Source: Guillardia theta CCMP2712 (Eukaryota > Cryptophyceae > Pyrenomonadales > Geminigeraceae). From it: DNA of 64,000 nucleotides. Below the pieces are notes generated by a model. That model worked only from the letters and a program-made list of their open reading frames with translations, was not told the DNA's origin and searched no databases. Both the position numbers and the translations under genes were made by a program. This document shows positions 10,475 to 23,108 of this stretch, one piece after another. Position 1 is the first letter of the stretch; each line of letters starts with the position of its first letter. The stretch lies in assembly GCF_000315625.1 (NCBI RefSeq), contig NW_005434666.1, positions 214,010 through 278,009 on the forward strand, in the 5' to 3' direction.

Positions 10475-13134
10475 ATGCGCATCCGTGAAACCATCGTCTC
10501 TGCCATGGACGACAAGCTTGCCAGTGGAACCGTGGCTTCGGAGCTGGTCTATGGTGTTTTGAAGGCGCTCAGGTAAGACCTGCCTACTGTGCTCTCGGTA
10601 CTGAGTTTGTTCTTCAGCCTTGCGTACTCTGCCGGGTTGTGGGTGAGGAAGGTCGCGTACAGGCTGCAACTGCTGCGGACGCATGTCCTCCCTGTCCCCG
10701 TGATCAGGTCAGGCAAGAGGAGGAAGGCAGTGTTAGGATGACGTGGACGTCGCACAAGTGTCGGGAACGTGACGGTGGGAGGGAGCGGGAAGACACCGAT
10801 GTGCGTTTACCTTGCGAAGCTGTCGAGGATGGCCAACCTGAGGTTGGACAGGCTGAAGGGGGAGGAGTGGACTGAGGACTTGTAGGCCTCTGGTGCTGAC
10901 GAGAGGATACGGCGAAGACGAAGATAAGATGATGATGCAACTGTGAGTGAAGAGAACGAAGATGAACGGGATTTGGTTGGTGGGATGTTTGTGGTCGTGG
11001 GGGAAGGAGCGGAGGAGGGGGAGAAAGGAGAAGTGAGGCAAAAGAGAAGGGGAGCAAGGGGAGCAAGAGAGAGGGGGAGGAGAAGAGGGAGCGGGAGGGA
11101 CTTGAGATAGATTTGATGAATGGAATGCAGATTGGACGGCGTTGCTGGAGTAGGGTCGGGTGCAAGGCGATACGAGATAGGAAGTCACATGTTGAATAAC
11201 GAAGATGATCAGGTTCTTTCAATGATGCTTCATCAGCCTGATATCCTGTTATGCTTCCATCATTTTTAAATGTCTTCATCCTTCACTTCTTACCAGTTGT
11301 CTGCTGTTACTCATGCTTGACTTGCTACATTCCTGGAAGAGATTATGCTCTCATTGTGTTTGTCAACCTCATTGAATGCGTCTTCGTCAGTTACAAACTC
11401 TGGATTGCAAGTACAAGCATCTCCCCAACGGAACCATGGAGGTCAGGATCGATTGCTTGACGATTAAACTCATCTCGATCACCAACCGTTTGCGAAGACG
11501 TCGGCTAACCATGGCCTCAACTACGACCTGATCATCTTGGATGACGGCTTGCAGCACTCACGAATCCTGCGTGACTTCCACGTGGTGAGACCACAAGCCC
11601 ATGCTAACGATGACACATCACATCTGGACTTCACATCTGACACGTCTGATCGCTAGGTTATGATCAATTGCCTGGATCCTCCCACCCAGCACAAGCACCT
11701 CCTCCCAAGGTGAACTCATCGTTGAATGTGTTTCCGCGACTTCTCTGACCTGTTGGAGAAGAGGGAGGCTGAGGGAACCGTTGTGCGATGCGATCAAGCT
11801 CGCCGATGTGATCGTTGTGCACAATGCTGACAAAGTGAGCGAGAGGAAAGTGCAAGAGGTAGAAGACGACGTTCGGAGTCTGGCCGTCAACTCCCGCGGA
11901 AAGAGTTTCAATGTGCGCACAGCAAGCGGACTTTGCGAGATGCCGATGTCTGAAGAGAGTTGCAGACGACTGAGAGGAAGATGCATCTGACGGTGAGGTC
12001 GCACTTCTCTCCATCGCGGATGACGCGGCTGACGTGCAAGTAAGTGTAGGGGAACATTCTTATGTGAGAGTTGTGAGGTACAAGTTGCAGGGGAGATCAG
12101 GATAGGGAGATGCCAAGGTACTTCCAACAACTACGATAGTCCTCAAAGGAGTTTGAAGTGGTTTTGACTTTGGTGTCAGAAGACAAGAGCTAGAGCTGTC
12201 GAATTGTGCTGTTTATTGCTTTGCCGGGATAGCTAACCCAGAAGGTTGTGCGTCTTTCTGATTTGTTTAGAGAACACCAATAAGGAATGTACAATTATTA
12301 TCACACCTTGATGTTCGAAACATTCTGAATGAGCAATGCTCGTGCATTAGATCATATAGTGTTGATTTTTGAGTGCTGACTGCTGACTTGTTATCTTTTC
12401 TCTCCTGTCATGATGCATGTGTTTGTGTTCCTCACTAATCGTGACTCTGTTTCTTCACCTGCAGGATTTTTCCAATCGGTGAAGAGTTTATCACCTGCCC
12501 TTTACCTGGGAGGTAAAAAATTCGCAAATTCTTGAGGAGGCGATTTTACATGTCTCTCAACAGAAACTTCTTTTCCTGATCATCACAAGTACTGTTTAAG
12601 GTGAGATTTGCAGTGTCAGGCAGAGTATGAATGCTGCAGAGCTTTTAAGATCTGTATCTTCCATGCTTGACAAGTCCCATATCAGAGATCTTGAGGACAT
12701 CACACAAGCTGCCAAGAGGGAAAATCAAGAGATTGTTTGTGTTCTTATGTTGTCTTTCGTTGTATCTCACGTCTTTCTACCAGCATGAAGATCGTCTCCC
12801 CATAGTGATCATCACGACGGAAAAGGCAACATATCAGCTCGCGTTGCTTGCCTTGAACGTGGACACAGGACGTGGCAAGGAGCGGAGAGATGATAGAAAC
12901 TTTCTTCAACCAGCAGCAAGTGGAGGTAGCAAGAGGGCATGGAGGGAGTGAGATAGCAAACCCCTGGAGCAGGTTTGCATTCTAGGAGGAGACCTCGTCC
13001 TTCACGGCGATCCATGTGAGTTTCAGATGCAACGAGCACCTGTTGCATGGTAGTTGCGGCAGTTGACAGAGATGGAGTGGGAAAGCATGAACATGGCAAT
13101 CACAAAGAATGCAAAAGTTGTTGTCTACGTGCGC
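10475..13134 (+). CDS. lpxK: LpxK-like tetraacyldisaccharide 4'-kinase
   Basis: LpxK phosphorylates the 4' position of the disaccharide-1-phosphate precursor of lipid A. The family diagnostics appear in order across many small exons. N-terminal exons 10475-10572 and 10618-10707 encode LWVRKVAYRLQLLRTHVLPV. Exon 10759-10842 has the P-loop VGNVTVGGSGKTP. About 11502-11584 has LIILDDGLQHSRILRDFHV. Exon 11657-11709 starts VMINC. Exon 11762 onward gives GRLREPL then IKLADVIVVHNADK. Exon 12465-12512 has FFQSVKSLSPALYLG. Exon 12564-12600 has FPDHHKYCLR, joined in phase to 12686-12734 (DLEDITQAAKREN). Exon 12784-12858 has LPIVIITTEK, and 13063-13134 is a plausible C-terminal exon. The stretch between the P-loop exon and 11502, the exons near 12000-12460 and the true stop are not resolved. 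Plants also encode LpxK, so an organellar role is possible. Confidence 0.78.
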
Positions 13135-13496
13135 GTAAGTGGGAGGCAGGCTTGTGTAATCATGATCATGTTTTGTGCTGTTGACTTGTCAAGGAGACGA
13201 AAGCGCTTGTCCACCTTAGGATCCTCCTCGACGTCACTTGTGACATGTTCTTGCAGCGCAACTTGTCGAGCTATGCCTACTGCCAAGCGCCCTGCGGCGC
13301 ATGTTGACATCAAGGCCTTCCAGCTGATCAGCTACTCCTTGCCTCCTCCCTGTTGAGATCCCGTAACCAGCTTGCTCCTGCTTTTGTCTCCCTGTCTCCC
13401 TCGCCCTCTCACTCAGGTCGCGCTCTTGCGTGCACTCTGAATGACTTTCAGCGAGTTGGAAGCGATCCACCCTGCAAGATGCTGTCACTGTACTCC

Positions 13497-13580
13497 TTCT
13501 CCTCCTCCTCCTCCTCCTCCTTCTCCTTCTGCTCCTCCTCCTCCTCCTCCTCCTTCTCCTCCTCCTCCTCCGCCACCGCC
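13497..13580. repeat. (CCT)n-rich tract
   Basis: CTC/TTC/CCT trinucleotide repeats lie between the LpxK-like gene and the convergent START gene. The interval 13135-13583 holds no other supported feature; a short plus-strand open stretch at 13196-13310 (ETKALVHLRILLDV) might be a further LpxK exon but cannot be joined with confidence. Confidence 0.85.
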
Positions 13581-13583
13581 TCC

Positions 13584-13914
13584 TCATGTGCAATCACCAC
13601 CATCCTTTCCCTCCTCCGTCTTCCCCGTCCTCTTTATGCTTTCGTCCTCCTCTCTTGAGTAAATGTGCATCCCCTCGTGGTAAATTTCTCCTCCTCCCTC
13701 TCGACCCGCCCACCTTCCTCCCCCTCCAGCATCACCTAGAGCTGCGATGCGCAGAATACTATTGAGGTAGAGCTTGGAATGGCGCTGACCATCGGAGTCA
13801 GCAAGGAAGAGGAGAAAGTGGAGAAAGAGGAAAAATGGTGAGATGCAGGAGAAACAGGCAGGGAACCTGAAGGAGCAGAAGAGAAGGAGAAAGAGGAGCA
13901 GGAGCGGGAGAAAG

Positions 13915-13946
<32 letters not shown>

Positions 13947-15620
13947 AACAACTGGCAGGTCGTGTACTGGAGTGCAAGACGAGTTGATCTCAACCTTAAT
14001 GCGCCTGACGTGAGAGGTGGCGGTGGAAACGATCATCTCCCGCAACGGTTTGACATTGGTGTCCATCTACAACAGAGTATGAGCTGTCAGGGGAAGAGGA
14101 AGGGAACAGAGACGTGGCAAAAAACTCGAGCACCCTCTTAGGAACAGGAGGGAGGCAGAGGAGGTGGGAGGAGGAGGGGCAGGCCGAAGGAGCAAAGGAT
14201 CGGGAGAGAGCAGGATTGGAATCACCTGAGAGATGAAGCGAGTGATGTGCTGGATCGTCGCGCCGACGCCGGCATCCTTGGAGGAGGAGCATCAGCAGCA
14301 GCAAGAGGAGGAGGAGCGTCCTTGTACCTCAGGCCAGAGGCCGTAAGCCTTCAGGTTGACGTCCGACCGCTCTGACTCGACGTAACTGCAAGGCAGGTGA
14401 GCTTCGATAGGAGGAAGCCAAGGAGCGATGAGGGATGTGACTGAGTGAAACGAGAGGATTGAGGAGGTGATGGGGAGAATTCAACATGTTGAAGATGGCG
14501 CAAATTTAGCGGAGGGCAGGTGTAAGAATGGAAGGAGCATGTAAGAGATGGAGGGGGAGAAGGAGGGGGTATCGAAGTCCACAAAAGGAAGGGGAGGGGT
14601 AGGTTGAGAGCTGCCCACGTCTTCAGATCCATGCAAGCAATGTGGACAAGCAGCTTCGCTATGGCAACCTTGACGAAATGCGGGATGGGCCCTGCAGGGA
14701 GAAAGCGAGTGAGACGAGGAAAGAGAAGATAGCTCCTCACCCGAGATGTCGGCAGAGACTGTAAAGAACACTTGAGTAGAGTTGGAGGATATCTCTTTAA
14801 GAGTATATTCGCCCTGTAAAAGACAAAATCAGACAAGTCGAGAGAAAGACAGCGGACGGCAGAGCAGAGGAGAGAGCAGAGCAGAGCACAAGGCTGAATG
14901 TGCATCTCATGCGCAACAGCAATGAGGCAGCAAGCTCGATTGCGGGTTCCTCCTCCTCACCCTCAGCATCTTGATCAGCCTGGTCGAGTGGACGTTGCGG
15001 AAAGCAACACGAGAAGGAGCGTTCATTGCCCAGTACCTGACATGAAGTGTGACCACAAATGTCCTCCTACCTCAAACAGCCTCACATGGAGAAGTAGAAT
15101 TTGAGGCCGAAACACCCCGTGATGTACTGGATCTCCCAGAATGTCGGGGAGCTTTGCTTGATCACCATGTCTTTGATCCCATCCCCCGACCAATCGTTGT
15201 AGTGCTTGAAGTCTGTAATGACCTTGTAGATCTTCTTGATGGGCGCGTTGATCTGTCCCATTCACAACTCAGTCCCGCTAGCATCAGCGGCTGCTCTCAG
15301 CAGCCTTGAGGTCAGTCGCAGGTCACCGTGATAGTTCGCTCCATGCGCCCTATCCTAGATTTCGTCCGTTTCCCGTCGTGATTCTCCTCCCCGTGCTGGT
15401 GGGTAAAGCAGGATCCGAAGCACTGGAATACCGAGTCCAACCAGCCCCCCCCTCGCAGCCGCAAAGTCTGCGCCGTCATGAGCCGAGAAGCCAATCTGCA
15501 CGGGACATTAGAGGACATAAAAGGATTTTGGACGGCAATAGCTCACCTCTCAGAGTCGCAGCACCCAACCTGCACGCACAACAGGGCCAGGGCGAAGAGA
15601 GCGAAATACTGCCTCGCCAT
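13584..15620 (-). CDS. Secreted START/SRPBCC-like lipid-binding protein
   Basis: Ten in-phase exons (minus): 15620-15547, 15495-15327, 15252-15086, 15036-14961, 14813-14741, 14691-14619, 14385-14328, 14276-14226, 14066-13953, 13784-13584. The total is about 351 residues. Exon 1 is a clear signal peptide (MARQYFALFALALLCVQVG). Splicing exon 2 to 3 creates ERTITINAPIKKIYKVITDF followed by KHYNDWSGDGIKDM, the first strand and helices of the START/polyketide-cyclase (SRPBCC) fold. Later exons supply YWAMNAPSRVAF, VFFTVSADISG and GPIPHFVKVAIAKLLVHIA, the long C-terminal helix that closes the ligand cavity in this fold. Such domains bind sterols, lipids or polyketides. With a signal peptide it would act in the endomembrane system, outside the cell, or in a complex plastid. 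The last two exons, with a Gly/Glu-rich tail, are the least certain. Confidence 0.75.
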
Positions 15621-17666
15621 CGTGCCACCACGTTCTATGTCGAGCAACCTGTTACTCTCCCCTATCGTTCATCCTTCTCTCCGCTTTCTTCACCTCGTCG
15701 GGGGGGCAGCAAGCTGTTCACGGCCCACGGGGAAGCTCCATCTAGCGATCCGCCTGCTGCTCAGCGGGGCATAAAAATGGTCAAAATCAGCGCCATGGCT
15801 CATTTTGCACAACAATCTTCATGCGCATCCTTGATCTATCATCATATCCTTGTCTGCCTTCTCCTGTCTGCCCTCTCCCCCTCCCCATCTCTCAGCCCCC
15901 AGCCCCTCGCCTGGTTGCTCCCCATGCTGTGCATTCCGCCGGTTCAATCTTTCGTTACAGATGGCTACAAAAAACCGTTACTTCATGGGGCCGGGCCGGG
16001 CCGCCCGGCCCGGCCGGGGCGGGGCCGTGTACTTCCGCCGGGTCCGATCCGACACGGTGGAGTCACACCGTAAGACGATGGCACGCCGCGGTGAGTCGGG
16101 CCGCCGTGGCGCAGTCTAAGCTCAGTGGGACTCGCAGGCTCTGCCGACGGTGACTCAGTGACTCGCCGCATCTAAGGCTCAGGCTCAGCCCCGACGGTGC
16201 GAGCCTGTCTACTCGCGCCCGATCCGATGATCAACGGTCACTAGCAGCGCTGTAAAGTGCTGGGGCCACTGCCGCCGCGCCGAGGTGGGGCGTGCCACTC
16301 AATTTCATGGCCCATGCCACAAACGATTCACGGCGGAAAAACTGTACTCACTCCACTGATCGGACCTCTACAGGCTAAGCGGTACGATGCACGGGCCCAT
16401 TTCGAGAGACGGATGGCACCAGGAATATCATATAAAGGATCCGAATGGGCCCGCGCCACTACCACCCACCCAATACAAAAGACTACCCTACCTTTCAAGA
16501 GAAGAGTTATGATCTGAATCAAGAATACCCCGAAAATCGTGAGTATTTACCCGTCGTTTGCCCCAAGTACCCACCCCCCTTTATCAAGCTTTCCTCCTGC
16601 TACCCCCACCACAGCAGTTCGCTCACATAGAAGGGACCGGTCACGCACGAGAAAACCCTCTTTTGATACTTTACTATAGAACGAACTGGAGGGAGGAAGG
16701 CGAAAACATTCCTTTTCGAGCAATTCGCACTTGCAAGGCCCCCCGGGGGGGTGTTTGCGAATCGGGTATGCATCCCTACCTGCCAGTATCAATCTTCTTC
16801 TATAGGCAATGACCGGTATCTTCATGACCCCCACCCCCCCAGTTTACCCTTTACCTGGCCTCCGATTTAATAAATAAATCCCGCGCCCCCATTTATTTTA
16901 TCACTCCTTTACAAGTACTGCATCGTCACCTACCCCCACCACCTTCGTTGCCCCCACCCCTACCTGATGGAAATTCAAATGCTCAATCGATTCATGTGGT
17001 ACTCTAGACCCCTCCTTGAGAGCTTCAATTTAGGGGTCCATGGGTGGTACTTGCAGTTTTGGTACCCGTGGAAGGATCTCAGACCAACCCTTCACCCACA
17101 ATCATGTAGGGGATTTACTACCCTTACCCCCTTTTTTAGCCACCCCTACCCCCATTCGCTGACAACGTCCCCCATCCCCCCGTTCGAACGAGCGAACATG
17201 TGAACGATTTGTTCGGGAGAAACGACGGAGCAAAACATGGGAGGAGAGAGGAGGAGGAGGCAGCGAGATGGAGGAAGGAACTGAGCAAAGGTTTTATGTC
17301 AAAGAAGCACGACCAGAACTTGAAAGGCAGTCTGTGAGTGAGGAGAATTGCTACCGCCATGTTAGAGGGTGGTAAGAATAGCATAAGATGTGATGAATGC
17401 CGTATGAAGCTGGATTGTAGAATGAAGTCAGAAGTAGGTGGGGTTAAAAGCGATTGAGGAGAGGGTCATTGTTTGTGGTCTTACTTCAAGACCGCCTTTC
17501 CCTTTATCAGTAATAAGCCTGCTCTTCTGATAAGATGTAGCTGGACATAACATTCCTCTTCACATCAAATAATTGTTTTCCATCGTTTTAACCAGCAGAC
17601 ATCAGCGTCTGACACAGCTTCAGTCGTTTTCGCAACCTGACGCAAGCGTCATTGTGCAGATCTCGC
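15621..17666. other. Gene-free interval with GC-rich and CCCTACCC elements
   Basis: No gene is supported. About 15990-16330 is very GC-rich with self-complementary words such as GGGCCGGGCCGGGCC and GCCCGGCCCGGCC. About 16440-17170 is AT-poor and C-rich, with scattered CCCTACC, TACCCACCCC and CCACCCC words. About 17200-17650 is anonymous. The order of blocks matches other elements in the window (9.6-10.1, 30.9-31.2, 46.9-47.5 kb). Confidence 0.6.
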
Positions 17667-19914
17667 ATGGATACCGCAGAGCGACAGCTGCCATCAGTTT
17701 CCTCCTTGTTGCAATGGGCTCGAAGTGAGAACCAAAATGCAGCGCAGAGGAACTTTCCTCTTTCGTTTCACCTCAGGGGAGACGTGAAGGTGCAGCAGCA
17801 GTCTCTACTAGGAGGAGAGGGGGAGTGGAGGGGCCTGCCGCTTCCCGAGAGCGTCATAGATCAGGCGATGCAGGAGCTCCCCCAGGGATCGCGCGTCGCT
17901 CTTCATTCTTGCATCTTTGCTTATAAGGTGAGGAAAGAAACGAGGGAGAGGGAGAGAGGAAGAGCCGTGTGCTAGCAAGAGGGCGTCTGACTGTGCGTTA
18001 CCAGGAACGAAGACTGTCCGACACGGACTTTCTTCACTTCGCCAAGTCGCTGTCAAGGTGATTCGCTGCCTTGAGTTCTGATCAGCCCTGACCCTTGTCG
18101 ATGCTCCAGTCAGAGCATGTCCCTCATGTCAGCGCTCAACCCACAGCTGCTGGGGCAGCCAGCCATGGTAGGAAAAGTTTCTAGTGGCTCCTTAAGCTAT
18201 GGGCTGACATGTTGCCGGCAGGGCTTCTTGCATCGTGGGTTTGATCCTCGCCTGACCCTGACCTCTCAACCTCCGCCTCTTCCTCCTCCTCACGCTCTTT
18301 CCCCCCACTCCCTCGTGCCAGCGGTCAGCGGCTACTGTCCTGATGCCGCGGAGAGCGTTTACCCAGCAAAGAGGCAGAGGGTCGGAGAACAGCAGGTAGT
18401 TGTGGAGGGAGCTATTAGGAGTCTGCTGCAGCAGGAGGAGCACGGAGTGGCTTGGAAGAGACCAGCTTTCCCCCTCAACTTGAATCTTTCCTCGCTCCCC
18501 ATGCAGCTGCTCGCAGAGAACGCGCAGGTTTCCATGCAGTCCAACTCCTCCTCTTCCTCCTCCACCTCGCCCGGAAGTCTATCGGGGGTTATCACCCCCA
18601 CCAGCAAAATCCTTGCTCTGCGTCAGATTGTGACAGCAAAGGAGGAGGAGCCGAGGGAGGCTGGGGAGGAAGAGATTGAGGACAAACTCAAAAAGCTCGG
18701 GGAACTGGCATCGAGCATGTCAGCCAGCAAGGAACCTCCGAGCAAGCCTGCGGAAGGGAAGGAGGAGGCGGAGGGGAAGGAGCTAGGGAAGGAGGCGAGG
18801 GAGGAGCGGGTGATCAAGACTGGGGTCGAGGCTCCTCTACTTAGCATGTGGGTCGGAGGCTCCCATCTCGTGGAGAGCTTTGGGTCCGAGGAGAACAGCG
18901 CGCACAACAAGTACTGTCACTTCTGCCAGCATATCAAGGTGAGTGGCTGGTTGAAGGGCAGGATGACAAAGCGGGAAGGGAAGAGGAGGAAGAAAAGGGG
19001 AATCCAGGACAAGGAGGGGGGAGGACGAGGACGATAGAAGTGAAGGAAGCAGCAGCAGCCGTAAGTTTCCCGTCGCTGAACCTCTTGCTCCAGGTCAAAC
19101 GCGCCTCGTCCATGCTGGCGTGCGAGAACCGTGGATGCAACCGACGCTTCTGCGAGCATTGCCTCAACACCCACATCGCTGACCCGAGCTCGACAGTGGA
19201 GTGGAGGAGGAGGGGGATCCCCTGGCACTGCCCCATCTGCAGGAAGACCTGCTGCTGTGCCATGCGGGAGTGCGGGAAGTCACATCGACATTGCAAGGCT
19301 TACAGGTTGGCCCCTCAACCTTCCTCCTCCCCCTTGGCTTCCTCCTGTCCAGTCCGATCTCATTCTCCCAGAATCTCCAATACTCCCTACCTCCTCTTTG
19401 TCCTCTCCAGCTCTCACAGCTCCTTATCCTCTCCCCCCCCACCCCCCCCTTGAACCTACCCTCCCCTTCTTTAAGAGATGACTTCTCTCCACACTGATAT
19501 TCTCTCCCCAGGTATAGGAGGAAGCGAGCTCAACAAGCCGAAGTCGATACCTCTCCAACTCCTGAGCTACCCTCCATGCAGGTTGCCTGCTGCTCCTCCC
19601 TTCCCTGCTCTCAGCTGTATTCCTCCTTCCCTCTCCTGACCCTTTTCTCCCTCCTCCTCCTCCTCCTCCTCCTCCTCCTCCTCCTCCTCCTCCTCCTCCT
19701 CCTCCTCCTCTTCCTCCTTCTTTCCTCGCTGTTGCTGACTCTCTCCCAACAGAAGGAACCACCTCTTACTCACTCTCATCTTCACTTCTCTCACCCTCAC
19801 TTCCCCCACCCCGCCGGCCCATTCGCTCTTCCCGGCATGATCGGAGGTTTGCGCCTTCTTCAGCTTCCCAGCTCTGACCCTTTCCCCCAGCCATCCATCC
19901 CCAGCACCTCATAA
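17667..19914 (+). CDS. R1/CDCA7-type four-CXXC zinc-finger protein 1
   Basis: Seven in-phase exons: 17667-17927, 18005-18057, 18110-18167, 18222-18938, 19094-19305, 19512-19581, 19753-19914. Together 1533 nt, 510 residues. The C-terminal half carries the zinc-finger of the monoamine-oxidase-A-repressor R1/CDCA7 family. It starts YCHFCQHIK at the end of exon 4. Exon 5 continues with MLACENRGCNRRFCEHCL, WHCPICRKTCCCAMREC and GKSHRHCKAY. In animals and plants such fingers recruit chromatin factors to DNA, including HELLS-linked methylation. The N-terminal half is low complexity, with a possible nuclear signal (AKRQRV) and a Glu/Lys-rich segment. The last exon is His/Pro-rich (HSHLHFSHPHFPHP). 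The intron at 19582-19752 contains a (CTC)n run (about 19653-19712). A paralogue lies at 48.2 kb. Confidence 0.85.
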
Positions 19915-20181
19915 GGCCCTTCTACTCAGCTGGGATGTAGCTGGTAGGGGGCTCTGGACTTCGCACGTGGGAGCCTGCTAAACTTTGTTGATTATTTTTT
20001 TTGACTGATTATATGCATGAAAACTTGTAAGGACGCGAAAATACATCTTTCCCCCTCCTCCCTCCTCCCTTCTCCCTCCTCCTCTATTTCTTTCCCGCTC
20101 TCAAGGTGGTGGAGGTGGTGGTGGAGGAGGAGGCGGAGGCGGAGGAGAATTGTTGCAAGGAACTGCTGGTAGTCACATGCT
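19915..20181. other. 3' flank between convergent genes
   Basis: This is the 3' flank of the R1 zinc-finger gene and of the TPR gene on the other strand. It contains a T-rich stretch, a pyrimidine-rich stretch and a short GGAGGTGGTGG run. No gene is seen. Confidence 0.6.
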
Positions 20182-23058
20182 TCACTTCCTCAACTTCTGC
20201 TCGAGGTCTTTCTTCATCTCGCTGATCCGGAGCTGCTGATCGATCTGCCGCAGCCTCTCAGAACGGGAGGAGGAGGCGGAGACGGTCACCTGTGCTGCTG
20301 CCTCGCTAGGCAGGCTGGAGAGGGCGGCAAGAGCAAGATGGAGGCTGATACTCAGTCAGTCCCATCCCTCCCTCCTTCGTTGCTCTCTCGTCATCCTCCT
20401 CCACCTCATCCTCCTCCTTCTCCTCATCGATCTTCCCCCGCCTCCTCCCTCACACTTTCTCCCTCCCCGGATGATCTTCTGCTATGTTCAGGCAGGGAAC
20501 TCACTGCTCTATGGCCCTCCCGCCTTCCCCGTTGTTTCTGTACATCACAGCAGCGTCCTGCCCAACAAATCAGCCCCAACTTCTTATCTTTCCCTCTCTC
20601 CCATCCCTCCCCGTCCTCTCTCCTCCCTCCCCTTCCTCCCCTCACACAGTCTACTCTTCTCCGTCCCTCTCCTCCCCAACTCACCTTGAGCGAGATGGCG
20701 AGCAGCCCCCACTGACCGAGCATGTGTCATACTCTCTGCAGCTCCGGCCTCCTCCTCACCTGCTCCTTCTCCCTCCAGATCTTGCTGCACCGCTCGTAGA
20801 CCGGCCCTGCCTCCGTCACCTGAGCATCCCTCAGAGGAAATGGAACCCAAGCAGAACCTTACCTGCCCGCTGTTGCGCAGTAGCAACGCGAAGTTGTGGA
20901 GAGTCTGAGCGACCTCGGGGCTATCGGGTCCCTTGAGCTGGAGAAGGAGGAGGAGGAGGAGGAGGAGGAGGAGGAGGAGGAGGAGGAGGAGGAGGAGGAG
21001 GAACTTATTTCACTTCATGAGCTCTTGTGAAGCAGAGCTACCTGCTCACGGATGGCCAGGGCTCGCTCGAAGCACTTTCTGGATTCCTCGTACCTTGGTG
21101 CTGGTCAGATGAGAATGAGGGGCAAGAGAAGAGATGAGAGAAAGATGCGAATAGAAGAGAGGGCGGACAGAATGATTGGGAAAAATACAAAGTATTGAGG
21201 AGGAGGAGGAGGAGGAGGAGGAGGAGGAGGAGGAGGAGGAGGAGAAAAGGAAGGGAACCGGCTGAGAGGTCCAAGAGCAAGGCCAAGGTTACTCAAAGCA
21301 GTCGCGTACTCCAAGCTCTCAACCCCCTGATACATGAACAAAGTCAACCGGCACCTCCTCCCTCGCCCTCCTCTTTTCTTCTCCCTCCTTCCCTGCTCCT
21401 TCCCGTCGCTTGTGCTTCATTCACCCTCCCAAGTTCCTTCCCTTCACATCCCATCGGACTCCAACTCCTCCCCTCCCCCAACCCCAGCCTTCTCCTCTCC
21501 TCCTCCTCCTCCCTCCTCCTCCCTCCTCTCTGGCAACATGCAATCCTCACCTTTACGTGCTTGCTCAACGCCTCCCCTTTCTCACACCACACCAACATCT
21601 TCTGCCAATTTCCTCTGAACCCCAGGACGAGAAAGCAGCAATACACGTTCAGGTGACAAGAAGACATCGCAAGGTGTCGACTGACACTGAAGAACTCACA
21701 AACTCTTGTAGAGCATGACGTAGCTCTCGATGAAGACAATGAGGGACCAAGAGTTCTCTCCCGCCTGCAATGGGCTACAACATCATCGCAAACATGTCAC
21801 ACCCTCACACTGGACCTTCTCCTTCAGTTTGTTGTACATCTGCTCCAGAAGAACCTCCGCTAGATCATGCTGATTGACATTGAGACAGGGAGGGACAGTG
21901 CATAGTGAGCCATGAGGGAGCGAGGAAGGATTGCAGATGAAGGATGGTAAAGGTCAACAAAGGGAGCATGCATACGGAAGAGGACGAGGAGCAGGAGGAG
22001 CAGGAGGAGGAAGAGGAGGAAAGGAGGAGCAGGAGGAGGAGAAGCAACAGGAGCAGGAGGAGGAGAAGGAGGAGGAGAATGAGGATGATAACAGTAAGAT
22101 TCGAGCAGCAGCAGAGAACAACTGCAGCTGACCTTCCCTGACATCATGAGCTGAGAAACCATGGCTGTCAGCTGATGGCTTGACTCCTCGACACACTGAC
22201 AAACTGAGTGAATGATCTCCAGAGCAGCAAGTACAAACTCACAACAAGGTTTGAATCAAGCTTGATCGCTTGCGACATCGACTGAATGGCCTCGTGGAAC
22301 TGTTGACAAGAATACCATCAGAAACGCAAGAGAGGAGACAAGCTGAGATGTTTCACTTCACCTTCCCCGTTGACAGTTTGTTGCACGCTTGCTGAAACGG
22401 AAATCAGATGATGCAGGTAAAGACATTCCAAGTAGACAACCCCCCCCCCCCCCTTCAACCCCCCCTTCCTCCTACCCTTTCCTTGCTCTCCCCCGCCGAT
22501 CCTTCTTCTCCCGGTGATAACAATCGCTCACCTTGACCAAGGTTGCAGCTTTGTCGTTCACTTTGATCTTTTGACCATCGGCTAGCACAAACAGTTGTCA
22601 ACAATCGTCAACTTGGCAGGTATGCCAATTCCCCTCATCCCCCTTTCTCAGCTCTCGAACATCCCACAAACATCCCATCTCCAAAACAGTCCAGCTCTCT
22701 TTATCTCCCTCCTTCTCCTTCTCTCCCTCCTCTCTTACTCGTGTGAATCTCGACCGGGCGGCTGGAGTTTTCGGAGAGAGGAGCGTTGTCTTTCCTGCTT
22801 GAGCTGAGGGCGGCGGAGGGGATCAACGCCGTAAGGATTTCTTGCAGCCCTTCTTGCAAGCTCTTGATATCCCCAATAGACACCTCGTGCTGTTTGAACT
22901 GAAAGAAACACAGTGAGCAGGAGAATGTTTCTATGGGGGAGGGAAAACACATCGTACGCGCAGCAGCACGCCGGTGAGTTAGAAGTTGAGAAGGAAAGAA
23001 GGAATCATACCAGGTTTGACAGATCCTCGCCTCCCAATCGTATTGCAGACGATTCAAC
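20182..23058 (-). CDS. TPR (kinesin-light-chain-like) module, probably fused to the MAT2B-like module
   Basis: Minus-strand exons in phase: 23058-23011, 22898-22739, 22581-22532, 22391-22362, 22299-22243, 22195-22133, 21869-21816, 21764-21700, an unresolved small exon, then 21326-21259, 21093-21042, 20937-20863, 20819-20760, 20711-20685, 20289-20182 (stop). TPR-type helices are clear: FHEAIQSMSQAIKLDSNLV, ESLEYATALSNLGLALG, RYEESRKCFERALAIREQ, DSPEVAQTLHNFALLLRNSG. The C-terminus is a coiled coil (RLRQIDQQLRISEMKKDLEQ). TPRs mediate protein contacts. The first two exons contain no Met and sit only 41 nt after the stop codon of the upstream SDR frame. That SDR frame can be spliced in phase from 23109 to 23058, so this is most simply the C-terminal half of one protein. 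Two GGA microsatellites (20944-21003, 21197-21243) lie in introns. Confidence 0.75.
20944..21003. repeat. (GGA)n microsatellite
   Basis: Uninterrupted GGA repeats lie inside an intron of the minus-strand TPR gene. A second array of the same unit is at 21197-21243, in the next intron upstream. Confidence 0.95.
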
Positions 23059-23108
23059 CTGAGACAGCAGAATGAAAATCTTCTTGTCCGTTGCTCCGGT
23101 CACTCAAC

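Noticed and set aside
12601-12613. 13-nt intron in the LpxK-like gene
   Set aside because: A longer intron, 12601-12685, gives the conserved continuation HHKYCLRDLEDI and is far more plausible.
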